From NCBI GenBank assembly GCA_024698075.1, contig JAILRP010000093.1, positions 1-64,000 on the forward strand: a stretch of DNA of 64,000 nt. Reading direction: 5' to 3'. The DNA comes from Lachnospiraceae bacterium (GTDB lineage Bacteria; Bacillota; Clostridia; Lachnospirales; Lachnospiraceae). The position numbers and the translations under genes were made by a program. The stretch's first letter is position 1; every line of letters starts with the position of its first letter. The notes below the pieces were generated by a model. The model worked only from the letters and a program-made list of their open reading frames with translations, did not search any database and was not told where the DNA came from. This document shows positions 26,792 to 35,699 of this stretch, one piece after another.

Positions 26792-28264
26792 ATGTCGCTT
26801 GTTTCATTTGAATCGTTTGCGCTCGTATTCATATCACTGATCGTATATTATATCGTTCCCATAAAACACAGATGGCTCGTCCTTTTGGCGGGCAGTCTGT
26901 ATTTTTATGCAAGAAGCGGGATAGTCATAACCGCTGTCATGGCGGCGACGGCGTTCATAGCATATTACGGGGCGATCCTGATCGAAAAAGACAGGGAGAA
27001 GTCCAAGAAGATCCTGATCTTTTCGATAGTTCTCATACTGGCAGTTCTTGTATGCACCAAATATCTTTTCGGGCATCTTATAAGCTTTGCCCACATACTC
27101 ATTCCCATAGGGATTTCGTATTATTCGCTGAGCCTCGTCGGGTACCTGGCAGATGTTTACTGGAAAAAAGACAGTGCCGAACATGATTTTCTGCGCTGGC
27201 TTTCTTTTGTCGCTTTTTTCCCGAAGATACTTCAGGGCCCGATCTCGAGCCATAAGGTAACCGGCAGGAACATAACCGGGGAGAACCGGTTCGTATACGA
27301 GAATGTCTGCTACGGACTGCAGAGAATGATCTGGGGGCTCTTCAAGAAGCTCGTCATTGCCGACAGGCTCGGCCTGTGGGTGTCGACCGTATACGGTGAC
27401 CTCGAGGGATACGGCAATTCCGGGGCTTTTCTCATCGTCACGATGTTTGCTTCGGCAGTACAACTCTATATGGATTTTTCGGGATATACCGACATTGCGC
27501 TCGGAATATCGGAGATGTTCGGTATAACACTTGAGGAGAACTTCGAGAGGCCTTTCTTTTCGACAAGTGCAGCGGGCTTCTGGGGCAGATGGCATATGAC
27601 GCTCAGCGGCTGGTTTAAGGATTATCTGTTCCTTCCGCTTTCAAGGACCTCTGCCGTCAAGAATGCAAGCCGGAAGATGGGCGCCCGTTTCGGCGCGGAT
27701 GCGAGGAAAAAGACGATGATCACCATATGTTCCGCGGTCGTATGGCTTGCGACCGGGATATGGCACGGAGCAGGAGTCAATTATATGGTCTGGGGCCTCT
27801 ATTGGGGATCCATAATCATATTTTCATCCATATTCGAAAAACAGATAAACGGTATCAGCCGTATCCTGCATATCAATACCGATGCACCTACATGGAAGCT
27901 TTTTCGGATGGTCCGTACGGTTTCGATATTTGCATTCGGAAGGATGATCGCCACACAGCCAAGCCTTCATGAGGTAAGGCATATAATCCGGGCTGTCATT
28001 AAGGAATTTCATCCCGAACACCTGTCATACATAAAGTACGTATACCTGTCGGGATACGATTTTGTCATGCTTGCGATAGGCCTTATCACGGTTCTCGTCA
28101 TAAGCATACTTCAGGAGCGAGGCATGAAGGTGCGCGAGTGCATCGCCACGTGGAATGCCATCCCCAGATGGATCTTCTATGCCTTTTCGCTGACGGTCGT
28201 GCTTCTTGTCGGGGTATATGGGTCGGGCTATGACACCAGCTCTTTTGCATACCAGTTCTTCTAG
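26792..28264 (+). CDS. MBOAT-family O-acyltransferase (AlgI/DltB type)
   Basis: A 490-residue multi-pass membrane protein that passes acyl groups across the membrane for O-acylation of a surface glycan. Seen: LQGPISS near 148, MDFSGYTDIALGIS near 227-240, RWHMTLSGWFKDYLF with H268, and GIWHGAGVNYMVWG with the invariant catalytic H325. The length matches AlgI homologues. The next gene encodes an SGNH-type partner, the usual two-part arrangement. It has its own promoter. Confidence 0.92.
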   Translation: MSLVSFESFALVFISLIVYYIVPIKHRWLVLLAGSLYFYARSGIVITAVMAATAFIAYYGAILIEKDREKSKKILIFSIVLILAVLVCTKYLFGHLISFAHILIPIGISYYSLSLVGYLADVYWKKDSAEHDFLRWLSFVAFFPKILQGPISSHKVTGRNITGENRFVYENVCYGLQRMIWGLFKKLVIADRLGLWVSTVYGDLEGYGNSGAFLIVTMFASAVQLYMDFSGYTDIALGISEMFGITLEENFERPFFSTSAAGFWGRWHMTLSGWFKDYLFLPLSRTSAVKNASRKMGARFGADARKKTMITICSAVVWLATGIWHGAGVNYMVWGLYWGSIIIFSSIFEKQINGISRILHINTDAPTWKLFRMVRTVSIFAFGRMIATQPSLHEVRHIIRAVIKEFHPEHLSYIKYVYLSGYDFVMLAIGLITVLVISILQERGMKVRECIATWNAIPRWIFYAFSLTVVLLVGVYGSGYDTSSFAYQFF

Positions 28265-28273
28265 GAGCGGAAA

Positions 28274-29599
28274 TTGGAACCAAGAGGAGATAAAAAGATC
28301 AAAATAGCAATGGGTATCACGGCTGTCTTCGTGACTGCTGCGCTTTTTGTGCTCTTCTGGCATGTGCTTTGGTATATGCTCGTGGATGATTCCGAGAACT
28401 ATACGAGGATCACTCTTCATGAGTTTTATGAGCAGGAGAACATAGACTATATCTTCATCGGCGCGTCACATGTAAGGAACGGCATAAACCCTCAGGTGCT
28501 CGATAAGGAGCTTGATGCCGATACCTTTAATCTGGCGAGCAGCTCCCAGACTATCGACATCTCATTCCTTATGCTGAAAGAGGCCGTTGCACGCTTCAGT
28601 CCGAAACACGTATATATAGATCTCGGATACAGGATGGCTCAGGAGCATTTTAACGCAAGGACTTCAATGACGCCGTCCTATCTGATGACCGACTATATGA
28701 AGCCGTCACTTCGAAAGACGATGTTCCTTATCGGAAAATCAGACTCGGATACGCTCGTGAACAGCTTCCTGCTGGCGAGAAGGAATAATGAAGATATCAT
28801 AAACATCGAAAAGATCCGGGAGAACATACAGAAAAAAAACAGTGATGATTATAAGAACTACGCATATCCCGAACATGCAGAGGAAGGATATGCCGGGAAG
28901 GGATATACCGCCACTCCGCTTCATATAACAGAGGATGTGTACTGCGAGCTGAAAGAGGATTTTGTGTCCGAGGACAATATCGATCCCGCCTATTTTGAGG
29001 AGATAAGTAAGATAGCCGCCTACTGCGAAAGCAAGAACATCCCGCTCAGCTTCATCTCATTGCCGATATCTTCATACAGACTTCTCGGTTATGAAGGTTA
29101 TGACGGATTTGATGAAAAGATAAGGGAAGCTGCCGGACAGTATGGAGTAAGTTACACGGACTATAATCTCCTGAAGGAGGAATACTGGGCGGATGATCCG
29201 CGCATGTTCAGGGACAGCGCGCACCTTAATACAGACGGCGCGGCAGAATTTGACCGTCTTCTGGCCCGCGATATTCTCGAGGGCCTGCCCGAAGATGCTT
29301 TTTACGGCTCGCTCGCAGAGAAGAACTCTGCGTCCTTGCCGGAATTTCGCGGCATATTATACTCAAATGACGGCGACATAAAATGCGACATCATACAGTC
29401 AGGAGATACACCGCTGGAATACAGGGTATCCCTTGCCGACGGGGCAGATAACATTCTTATATCCGACTGGGATACGATCACTTCTTTTTCAGTGCCCATG
29501 GAGAAATACGATCTTCCGCTTTGCATCGAGACAAGAGCGGGATCAGGCCCTGTCAGAGAGTACACACTTCATATCGGCGACGATGTATTGGATGAATAG
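28274..29599 (+). CDS. AlgX/DltD-like SGNH-fold partner of the MBOAT protein
   Basis: A 441-residue protein with one N-terminal membrane helix at about 11-36 and an extracytoplasmic SGNH-like domain. Seen: FIGASHVRNGINP with the nucleophile position S65 and a late RDSAHLNTDG segment supplying Asp and His. The final 90 residues form a separate beta-rich region. TTG 28274 is supported by AGGAG six bases upstream. It is expected to take the acyl group from the MBOAT protein and place it on a surface polymer. Confidence 0.82.
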   Translation: MEPRGDKKIKIAMGITAVFVTAALFVLFWHVLWYMLVDDSENYTRITLHEFYEQENIDYIFIGASHVRNGINPQVLDKELDADTFNLASSSQTIDISFLMLKEAVARFSPKHVYIDLGYRMAQEHFNARTSMTPSYLMTDYMKPSLRKTMFLIGKSDSDTLVNSFLLARRNNEDIINIEKIRENIQKKNSDDYKNYAYPEHAEEGYAGKGYTATPLHITEDVYCELKEDFVSEDNIDPAYFEEISKIAAYCESKNIPLSFISLPISSYRLLGYEGYDGFDEKIREAAGQYGVSYTDYNLLKEEYWADDPRMFRDSAHLNTDGAAEFDRLLARDILEGLPEDAFYGSLAEKNSASLPEFRGILYSNDGDIKCDIIQSGDTPLEYRVSLADGADNILISDWDTITSFSVPMEKYDLPLCIETRAGSGPVREYTLHIGDDVLDE

Positions 29600-29607
29600 C
29601 ATCGCAT

Positions 29608-29637
29608 TTGCTTTATAACCCCCAAAAATGGTATAAT
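29608..29637 (+). promoter_or_regulatory. Predicted promoter of the long nonulosonate operon
   Basis: TTGCTT at 29608-29613 and a perfect TATAAT at 29632-29637 are 18 bases apart, and TGG before the -10 box makes it an extended -10 promoter. Transcription should begin near 29644. No comparable intergenic promoter was found between here and the end of the window. Confidence 0.65.
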
Positions 29638-29669
29638 ATTTCCTGTTTGAGCCAAGACGTTCAGCATGT

Positions 29670-29691
29670 CCGCCGTGCTATAGCCCGGCGG
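29670..29691 (+). promoter_or_regulatory. Leader hairpin ahead of the first gene of the long operon
   Basis: CCGCCG at 29670-29675 pairs perfectly with CGGCGG at 29686-29691; the inner GC/GC pairs at 29677-29678 and 29683-29684 extend the stem around a TATA loop. It ends seven bases before the GAGG ribosome binding site at 29699-29702. There is no T-run, so it is not an intrinsic terminator. A role in translation or mRNA stability is possible. Confidence 0.4.
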
Positions 29692-29709
29692 GTGGAAAGA
29701 GGTGTAAAA

Positions 29710-30471
29710 ATGGTAGCTGCTTTACTGATAGGAAGAGCGGGATCGGTTGGCTTTCCCGGAAAGAATACGAAGATAGTCTTAGGACGCCCGTTCATGGAAT
29801 ATCCTCTCCTTGCCGCACTGAACAGTGACAGTGTCGATAAGGTGTATGTTTCGACCGATTCACCCGAGATCATGGATATTGCACGCAAAAACGGTGCTGA
29901 GGTCATAGTAAGACCTGACTACCTGTGCACAAAAGAGGCCCATGGTGAGGATGCTTTCGTCCATGGCTTCAAGTATATAAGGGATGAGCTTCATGAGGAC
30001 GTTGAGATGATGGTCCTGCTTCACTGCAACGGTCCCTGTGTGCTTCCCGAGCAGATTGATGAAGGAGTCAGGATACTCCGTGAAAATCCCGAGTATGACT
30101 CTGCCGTCACGGTATCCAAATATAACATGTATTCAACCGTAAGGGCGCGCCGGATCGGTGATGACGGCCTGCTTCATCCGTTCATTCCGTTCGAGTGCTA
30201 TCCGGAGGATATGAGGATCAGCTGTGACAGGGATGACCAGGGAGACACATGGTTCGCCGATGTCTGCCTGTCTGTCGTACAGCCCCGGTGCCTTGAGGAT
30301 CTAAACTACGGAATACTGCCCCAGAGATGGATGGGACAGAAGATATACCCCATAAAGCAGTGGGGAGGAATAGACGTTGACTACGAGTGGCAGATGCCGC
30401 TTGCCGAGGAGTGGCTGCGCCAGCATGGCTTCAGTGAGACGGAGCTGCCTTACGAACTTAAGAGGAAGTAA
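29710..30471 (+). CDS. NeuA-family cytidylyltransferase-like protein
   Basis: A 253-residue nucleotidyltransferase resembling CMP-sialic acid synthetases. Seen: LLIGRAGSVGFPGKN near residues 5-19, a variant of the family ARGGSKGIPGKN signature, VYVSTDSPEI and the later DYEWQMPLAE end. The missing second Gly of ARGGS is unusual. ATG 29710 is chosen because GAGG lies seven bases away; a TTG at 29608 would overlap the promoter. It is one of three such genes in the operon, so it may activate a different acid sugar from LegF and PseF. Confidence 0.78.
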   Translation: MVAALLIGRAGSVGFPGKNTKIVLGRPFMEYPLLAALNSDSVDKVYVSTDSPEIMDIARKNGAEVIVRPDYLCTKEAHGEDAFVHGFKYIRDELHEDVEMMVLLHCNGPCVLPEQIDEGVRILRENPEYDSAVTVSKYNMYSTVRARRIGDDGLLHPFIPFECYPEDMRISCDRDDQGDTWFADVCLSVVQPRCLEDLNYGILPQRWMGQKIYPIKQWGGIDVDYEWQMPLAEEWLRQHGFSETELPYELKRK

Positions 30472-30475
30472 TATA

Positions 30476-31453
30476 ATGAGCAGTATAGATGTTACGCCAA
30501 ATTCGAATTTTAATTCCATGGAAGGAAGCGTTGTCCCTGACAATGCCTCTGACGAATACAGGGAATACAGGAGGTGCTGGGCTGACAATCCAAAAGGCTT
30601 CATCCTCCGCGATATCCCGCTTCACCTTGACATTGAAGCAACAAGCTATTGTAATCTCCGATGCAGTTTCTGCGACAGGCAGATACTGGTTGATAAGGGA
30701 ATGCTCGGAAAGATGGACATGGAGCTTTTCAGGCATATCCTTGACCAGTTTGATGAGGAGCACCGCCTATGGGGAGTAAAGTTCAGCTACAGGGGAGAAC
30801 CTCTCTTGCATCCTGATATCCCGGAGATGATCAGATATGCTAAGAGCCGTGGCGTTCTGGACATTTATTTCAATACGAACGCAATGCTTCTGACCGAGGA
30901 TAAGTGCAGGGCCATAATCGATGCCGGACTCGACAGGATATCCATCTCGATCGATGGGACAGAGAAGACTGCCTATGAGTCCGTGAGGATCGGAGCGAAT
31001 TTTGATACTCTCGTAAAAAATCTCGAAACGCTCCTGAGAGTCAGGGATGAAATGAGATCGTACATTCCCAAGATCAGAATACAGACAGTGAAGCTTCCGG
31101 GTATAGATGCGGACGAGTATATCAAAAAATGGAAACCTTATGCAGATGAGGTTGCCATGCTTGAATATACCGATGAGTCAAAACGTGAAAAAGGGATCGA
31201 TGCAAAATGGGCATGCCCTCAGCTATGGCAGAGGCTTACCATTGAATGGGACGGATCCGTATTTGCATGCAATAATGACAGCATAAGAGGTCTTTATCTC
31301 GGAAATGCAAAAGAGAGAAGTATTTATGACTGCTGGCACGATGAGAGGCTGATGGAGATCAGGGAACTTCACAAACAAGGACGGTCATGTGAAGTTGAGG
31401 CGTGTGACGGATGCCCATGGCGGACGGCGCAGATAAGGAAAAGCGGACTGTAA
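30476..31453 (+). CDS. Radical SAM/SPASM enzyme
   Basis: A 325-residue radical SAM protein. Seen: YCNLRCSFCDRQ near 59-70 with the CxxxCxxC cluster, FSYRGEPLLHPDI, FNTNAM, SIDGTEKTAYESVR, and a C-terminal SPASM region with ACPQLW, FACNND and CDGCPW. It shares layout with the radical SAM gene at 4208, including the W after the last CxxC. The reaction is unknown; neighbours suggest modification of a sugar or its acyl group. ATG 30476 is preceded by AAGAGGAAG. Confidence 0.85.
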   Translation: MSSIDVTPNSNFNSMEGSVVPDNASDEYREYRRCWADNPKGFILRDIPLHLDIEATSYCNLRCSFCDRQILVDKGMLGKMDMELFRHILDQFDEEHRLWGVKFSYRGEPLLHPDIPEMIRYAKSRGVLDIYFNTNAMLLTEDKCRAIIDAGLDRISISIDGTEKTAYESVRIGANFDTLVKNLETLLRVRDEMRSYIPKIRIQTVKLPGIDADEYIKKWKPYADEVAMLEYTDESKREKGIDAKWACPQLWQRLTIEWDGSVFACNNDSIRGLYLGNAKERSIYDCWHDERLMEIRELHKQGRSCEVEACDGCPWRTAQIRKSGL

Positions 31454-31464
31454 AGGGGAAGATC

Positions 31465-32388
31465 ATGACATATCTGGTTACAGGCGCGGCCGGATTCATC
31501 GGGGCGGCCGTCGCGAAAAGGCTTACAGGCGATAATGAGGTTGTTACGATTGACAACCTCTCTACCGGCAGGGAAGATAACATACCTCCCGGAGTGGAGT
31601 TTCTGAAGGGTTCGGTGGCAGATGCCGATCTGATCCGCCGGCTGTCGGACAGAAAGTTCGATGCTGTCATACATATAGCGGGACAAAGCTCAGGCGAGAT
31701 AAGTTTTGAGGATCCGGTTTATGATCTTCAGACGAATTATCAGTCGACGGTGCTTCTGCTCGATCTTGCAAGAAAGACCGGATGCAAAAAATTCATATAT
31801 GCCAGCACCATGTCTGTGTACGGGGATCATAATCCGCCTATTTGCAGTGAAGATGCGACCCTTGTTCCAAAGAGCTTTTATGCGGTCGGGAAAGCCGCAA
31901 GCGAGAACTACATGAGGATCTATTCGGAGCAGTTCGGCATTGCCTGTACTGCGCTGCGGCTGTTCAACATTTACGGGATCGGCCAGAATATGGATAACCT
32001 CAAGCAGGGCATGGCCAGCATATATCTGGCTATGGCGCTTTCGGATCATAAGATCAATGTCAAAGGAAGCAAAGACAGGTTCAGGGATTTTGTCTATATC
32101 GATGAGGCGGCCGATGCTTTCATAAAAGCACTCGGACGCGAAGAAGGATATGATGTGTTCAATGTATGCACAGGGAAAGCAACTACGGTTGAACAGATCA
32201 TAAACATAATAAAAGAAAATCTTCCGTATGATGTTGAGGTGCAGTATTCCGAGGGAACACCCGGAGACCAGTTCGGCATATACGGGAACTACGACAAAAT
32301 ATCGAAGGCGCTTGGCTGGAAGCCTCAGATTGGTTTCGAAACAGGCATGAAGCGCATGATAGAGTGGGCAGTAAAGGATCATCGATAG
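31465..32388 (+). CDS. NAD-dependent nucleotide-sugar epimerase/dehydratase
   Basis: A 307-residue extended short-chain dehydrogenase. Seen: GAAGFIGAAVAKRL near residues 7-20, ASTMSVYG, the YAVGKAASEN catalytic Tyr-x-x-x-Lys, RLFNIYG, and DRFRDFVYIDEAADAF, the usual UDP-hexose epimerase pattern. ATG 31465 has AAGGGGAAG before it; an earlier ATG at 31411 lies within the upstream gene. Substrate not determined. Confidence 0.85.
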   Translation: MTYLVTGAAGFIGAAVAKRLTGDNEVVTIDNLSTGREDNIPPGVEFLKGSVADADLIRRLSDRKFDAVIHIAGQSSGEISFEDPVYDLQTNYQSTVLLLDLARKTGCKKFIYASTMSVYGDHNPPICSEDATLVPKSFYAVGKAASENYMRIYSEQFGIACTALRLFNIYGIGQNMDNLKQGMASIYLAMALSDHKINVKGSKDRFRDFVYIDEAADAFIKALGREEGYDVFNVCTGKATTVEQIINIIKENLPYDVEVQYSEGTPGDQFGIYGNYDKISKALGWKPQIGFETGMKRMIEWAVKDHR

Positions 32389-32398
32389 GAAGAGGAAT

Positions 32399-33235
32399 AT
32401 GAAGGTACTTATTTATGGCGCCGGAATGGTTGGCGAACAGATCTACCGTAACATCAAGGACACCCATGAGGTCATAGGATTTCTGGACAGCAATCCCGAA
32501 AAAAAGGGACGCGCTGTCGAAGGCATAAAGATATTGGGCGGCCCTGAAGCTCTCAGCGGAATTGAATACGACAGGATATATATCGCTTCAACTTTCTGGA
32601 AAGAGATAAAAAAGGCTTTATCATCTGCAGGTGTTGATGATGACAAGATGATCGTTGATATACCGGAAGATGTGGACTCCCCTGTGAGAAACACGTTTCT
32701 TGAATGCTACGCAAAGCTGTTCGCGGGAACAGATCTTGCCGTGGCCGAAGGAGGGGTCTTCAGGGGAGAATTTGCGTCAAAGATCAACAGGTGCTTTCCC
32801 GGTTCGAAGCTGTATCTGTTCGATACTTTTGAGGGATTTGATTCAAGAGATATAAAGATTGAGAAGATGAATGATTTCTCGAATCCGGAGATAGGCAATT
32901 TTTCCAACACATCGGTTGAACTTGTCATGTCAAAGATGGCTCATCCGGAAAACGTCGAGATACATAAGGGTTATTTTCCAGAGACGGCAGAGGGTGTTGA
33001 CGATACATTCTGTTTTGTAAATCTGGATTTTGACCTATATCATCCGATACTTGAGGGACTTCGCTTTTTCTACCCGAAGATGGTCCGAGGCTCGGTCGTG
33101 CTTGTTCATGATTATTATCATGCAGGGCTTAAAGGCGTTAAGGAAGCGATCGACGATTATGAAAAGGAGATCGGCGGTAAGCTCATAAAGCTTCCGATAG
33201 GGGATAATCAGAGCATTGCGCTGGTAAAGGAATAA
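32399..33235 (+). CDS. TylF-family O-methyltransferase with N-terminal Rossmann-like domain
   Basis: A 278-residue two-domain protein. Residues 1 to about 85 form a nucleotide-binding-like fold starting VLIYGAGMVGEQIY, similar to the PglD N-terminal domain. From about 100 there is a macrocin O-methyltransferase (TylF) domain with AEGGVFRGEFASKI, LYLFDTFEGF and FVNLDFDLYHP, which hold SAM and metal. It likely methylates a sugar hydroxyl. It overlaps the next gene start by one base. The same fusion logic, with a different methyltransferase family, recurs at 62239. Confidence 0.8.
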   Translation: MKVLIYGAGMVGEQIYRNIKDTHEVIGFLDSNPEKKGRAVEGIKILGGPEALSGIEYDRIYIASTFWKEIKKALSSAGVDDDKMIVDIPEDVDSPVRNTFLECYAKLFAGTDLAVAEGGVFRGEFASKINRCFPGSKLYLFDTFEGFDSRDIKIEKMNDFSNPEIGNFSNTSVELVMSKMAHPENVEIHKGYFPETAEGVDDTFCFVNLDFDLYHPILEGLRFFYPKMVRGSVVLVHDYYHAGLKGVKEAIDDYEKEIGGKLIKLPIGDNQSIALVKE

Positions 33236-33990
33236 TGGATAATAAAGAATACTGGAAAGACAAGAATCTGCTGATCATAGGGGCGAGCAGCGATCTTTGC
33301 ACGGAAATGCTTCCCGTGTTTGCCGATAATGTCAGGCATATCGGAATGCATTATAATTCAAACAGAATTCCTCTCGAACCATTCCTGCGAAAAGATAATG
33401 TCAAGCTTTATCAGCAGGATTTCTTTTGCAACCGGGATTTTTCGGGTATTATGGATGATTTCGTAAAATGGGCCGGAAGACTGGATTTTCTGATCATCAT
33501 GACGGGAAACTGCCTGCACCCGGTGAACTGGCGGGAACTGGAGGAAGAAGATCTTCTGAATGATTATTATATAAATACCGTAGTGCCTTTTGAGTTAGCC
33601 CAAAGGGCATACCTTTTGATGGCGCCGCAGAAGGAAGGCAGGATCATCTTTACCGGAACAGCTTCCGCACAAAATGCGGGAGGAAGCAACTCCCTGTCAT
33701 ACGGTGCCGCAAAGCTTGCACTTGAATGCATCATGAAGAGGATGGCTAAGGACTGTGCAGGTGATAATATCCTTGTCAATATGGTGTGCCCCGGCTTCAT
33801 AAAGTCGAAATTCCAGACTCAGACAATGAAACGAAGCGAAGAGGAGATAAGAAAAAGGGCGGAATTTGTTCCGCTTAAACGCTCGGGAACATACCGGGAA
33901 GTTGCGGAGGCCTTTTTTTATTTACTGTCAGAGGGTTCGTCGTTTGTTACCGGAGAAGTATTAAACGTTAAAGGCGGTGACTGGATATAG
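33235..33990 (+). CDS. Short-chain dehydrogenase/reductase
   Basis: A 251-residue classical SDR. Seen: LLIIGASSDLCTEM near 11-24 as a variant cofactor loop, TGTASAQ, the catalytic SYGAAK (Tyr-x-x-x-Lys), MVCPGFI, and the C-terminal SFVTGEVLNVKGG typical of FabG-like enzymes. It is expected to reduce or oxidise a sugar or acyl carbonyl. PtmA-like SDRs occur in legionaminic acid loci of Campylobacter, but equivalence is not shown here. Confidence 0.82.
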   Translation: MDNKEYWKDKNLLIIGASSDLCTEMLPVFADNVRHIGMHYNSNRIPLEPFLRKDNVKLYQQDFFCNRDFSGIMDDFVKWAGRLDFLIIMTGNCLHPVNWRELEEEDLLNDYYINTVVPFELAQRAYLLMAPQKEGRIIFTGTASAQNAGGSNSLSYGAAKLALECIMKRMAKDCAGDNILVNMVCPGFIKSKFQTQTMKRSEEEIRKRAEFVPLKRSGTYREVAEAFFYLLSEGSSFVTGEVLNVKGGDWI

Positions 33991-33991
33991 G

Positions 33992-34777
33992 ATGTTTGAG
34001 TTAGTCAGCGTAAGTTCTCAGGATGGGAAACGTCTTCTCACAACGAGTGAGAACCCGCAGCTTTCCACCTGGGGGATATATGAACGGACTGTTATCGAGG
34101 CGCCGGCTTATATCGGGCAGAGCCAGATAGAGGCAGGGTTTATCGGTGCTTTTACGGTCATTAATCTCCATGCGGTACATCATCCGGCTAATAACTGTGC
34201 GATCGACTGCCAGAGCATAGGAAGATTCTGCATGGTCGCACATTCCGTGAATATAGGCTTTCCGGATCATCCGACCGGGTTTCTGAGCGGTAATTTTGTC
34301 TTCCGTTATGATTCCAGATCGGAATTCTTTCACGATTATATGACTGTAACCGGCGATGATCTCGAAAAGAGCATGCGGAGCAAATATCTGTCAAACTGCA
34401 GAAAGCCCCTGCCTGTTATCGGCAATGATGTCTGGATCGGGCATGGAGTGACCGTTGTAAACGGCGTATCAATAGGTGACGGAGCCATAATCGCCGCCGG
34501 ATCGGTCATCACAAGGGATGTGGAACCTTACAGCATTGTCGGCGGCAATCCCGCAAAACTGATTCGGTACAGGTTTGACGAAAAAACGATCGAAAGACTT
34601 CTGAAACTTCGCTGGTGGGAATACGGACCCGACATACTTCACGGAATCGACCTGTCGGACGTTGACGGGGGAGTGGATAAGCTTGCCGAAAGGGTTGCAT
34701 CGGGGGAATATAAGCCGTTTACTTCACCCAGGATCGTTACCGATAACCGAAGCGGGGAAATAAAGATTGAAGAATAG
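33992..34777 (+). CDS. Hexapeptide-repeat acetyltransferase (CatB/XAT type)
   Basis: A 261-residue left-handed beta-helix protein. Seen: SIGRFCMVAHSVNIGFPDHP near 78-97, VIGNDVWIGHGVTVVNGVSIGDG near 147-169, and SIVGGNPAKLIRYRF, typical of xenobiotic-type acetyltransferases. It begins one base after the SDR stop. It could acetylate a hydroxyl or amino group on a nucleotide sugar, and is one of two candidates for the missing LegH step. Confidence 0.78.
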   Translation: MFELVSVSSQDGKRLLTTSENPQLSTWGIYERTVIEAPAYIGQSQIEAGFIGAFTVINLHAVHHPANNCAIDCQSIGRFCMVAHSVNIGFPDHPTGFLSGNFVFRYDSRSEFFHDYMTVTGDDLEKSMRSKYLSNCRKPLPVIGNDVWIGHGVTVVNGVSIGDGAIIAAGSVITRDVEPYSIVGGNPAKLIRYRFDEKTIERLLKLRWWEYGPDILHGIDLSDVDGGVDKLAERVASGEYKPFTSPRIVTDNRSGEIKIEE

Positions 34778-34799
34778 ACAATAAACGGATGGTAGGAAA

Positions 34800-35699
34800 A
34801 TGAAAGTATTGGTCAGCACGAGCTCGTTCGGAAAAGCGGATCCCGCACCTCTTGATGAGCTGAAATCAAAATGTGAAGTCAAGCTCAATCCTTACGGGAG
34901 AAAGCTTACGACCGAGGAATTCGCGGATCTTACGGAAGATGTCTGTGGGGTCATCGCGGGAGTAGAGCAGATAACAAGGGAAGTCCTGTCAAAAAGGCCC
35001 AATATCAAGGTCATATCGCGCTGCGGCGTCGGAATGGATAGCGTAGATCGCGAAGCATGCGCCGATCTTGGCATAAAGCTTACCAACACGCCCGAGGCGC
35101 CTGTCGCATCCGTGGCGGAACTGACCGTTACGGTCATGCTTGACCTTATAAAGAATGTTTCCAACATGAACGCGTCGGTAAAGAGCGGAAAATGGAACAA
35201 GATGACCGGACTCATGCTCTCGGGCAAGAAGGTCGGGATAATCGGATTCGGACGTATCGGACGCCGCGTATCTGAACTCCTTGAGGCTTTTGGCGCCGAG
35301 GTTGGATATACCGACATCGAAAAGAAGGATACGGCCTGCCGGTTCATGGAGAAGGCAGAGCTTTTAAAATGGGCGGATATAGTTACCATACATTCCTCAT
35401 TCTGCGAGGAGGGTGAGTACATAATAGGGGCCAAAGAGCTTGAGCTTATGAAGGGAGGCTTCCTTGTCAATACGTCAAGGGGAAGGTTCGTTGATGAGGA
35501 TGCGCTGTATGCCGCACTGTCTTCCGGAAGCCTCGCGGGAGCGGCACTTGATGTGTTTGAAAAGGAGCCCTACGAAGGAAAGCTTTCAGAGCTTGAGAAT
35601 GTCATACTGACACCGCATGTTGCCTCAAGCGCGAAGGAAGGGCGTGCGGTCATGGAAATGGAAGCGGTCAGAAATCTTTTTGAAGGATTGGGAATATAA
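34800..35699 (+). CDS. D-2-hydroxyacid dehydrogenase (phosphoglycerate dehydrogenase-like)
   Basis: A 299-residue NAD-dependent dehydrogenase. Seen: GFGRIG at 149-154, the NTSRGRFVDE arginine site, DVFEKEP glutamate site, and TPHVASS histidine, a complete catalytic set. It lacks the C-terminal ACT domain of serine-pathway SerA, so housekeeping serine synthesis is unlikely. It abuts an HAD phosphatase, an epimerase and a cyclase-fold hydrolase, suggesting a short pathway from a hydroxy acid. Confidence 0.85.
   Translation: MKVLVSTSSFGKADPAPLDELKSKCEVKLNPYGRKLTTEEFADLTEDVCGVIAGVEQITREVLSKRPNIKVISRCGVGMDSVDREACADLGIKLTNTPEAPVASVAELTVTVMLDLIKNVSNMNASVKSGKWNKMTGLMLSGKKVGIIGFGRIGRRVSELLEAFGAEVGYTDIEKKDTACRFMEKAELLKWADIVTIHSSFCEEGEYIIGAKELELMKGGFLVNTSRGRFVDEDALYAALSSGSLAGAALDVFEKEPYEGKLSELENVILTPHVASSAKEGRAVMEMEAVRNLFEGLGI

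Noticed and set aside
31690..32382. A 230-codon minus-strand open frame opposite the epimerase at 31465
   Set aside because: No domain and no start context; the plus-strand epimerase has a complete catalytic site.
34800..35699. Housekeeping SerA for serine synthesis
   Set aside because: It is short, lacks a C-terminal regulatory domain, and SerB and SerC are absent; the tight link to HAD, epimerase and cyclase genes suggests a special pathway.
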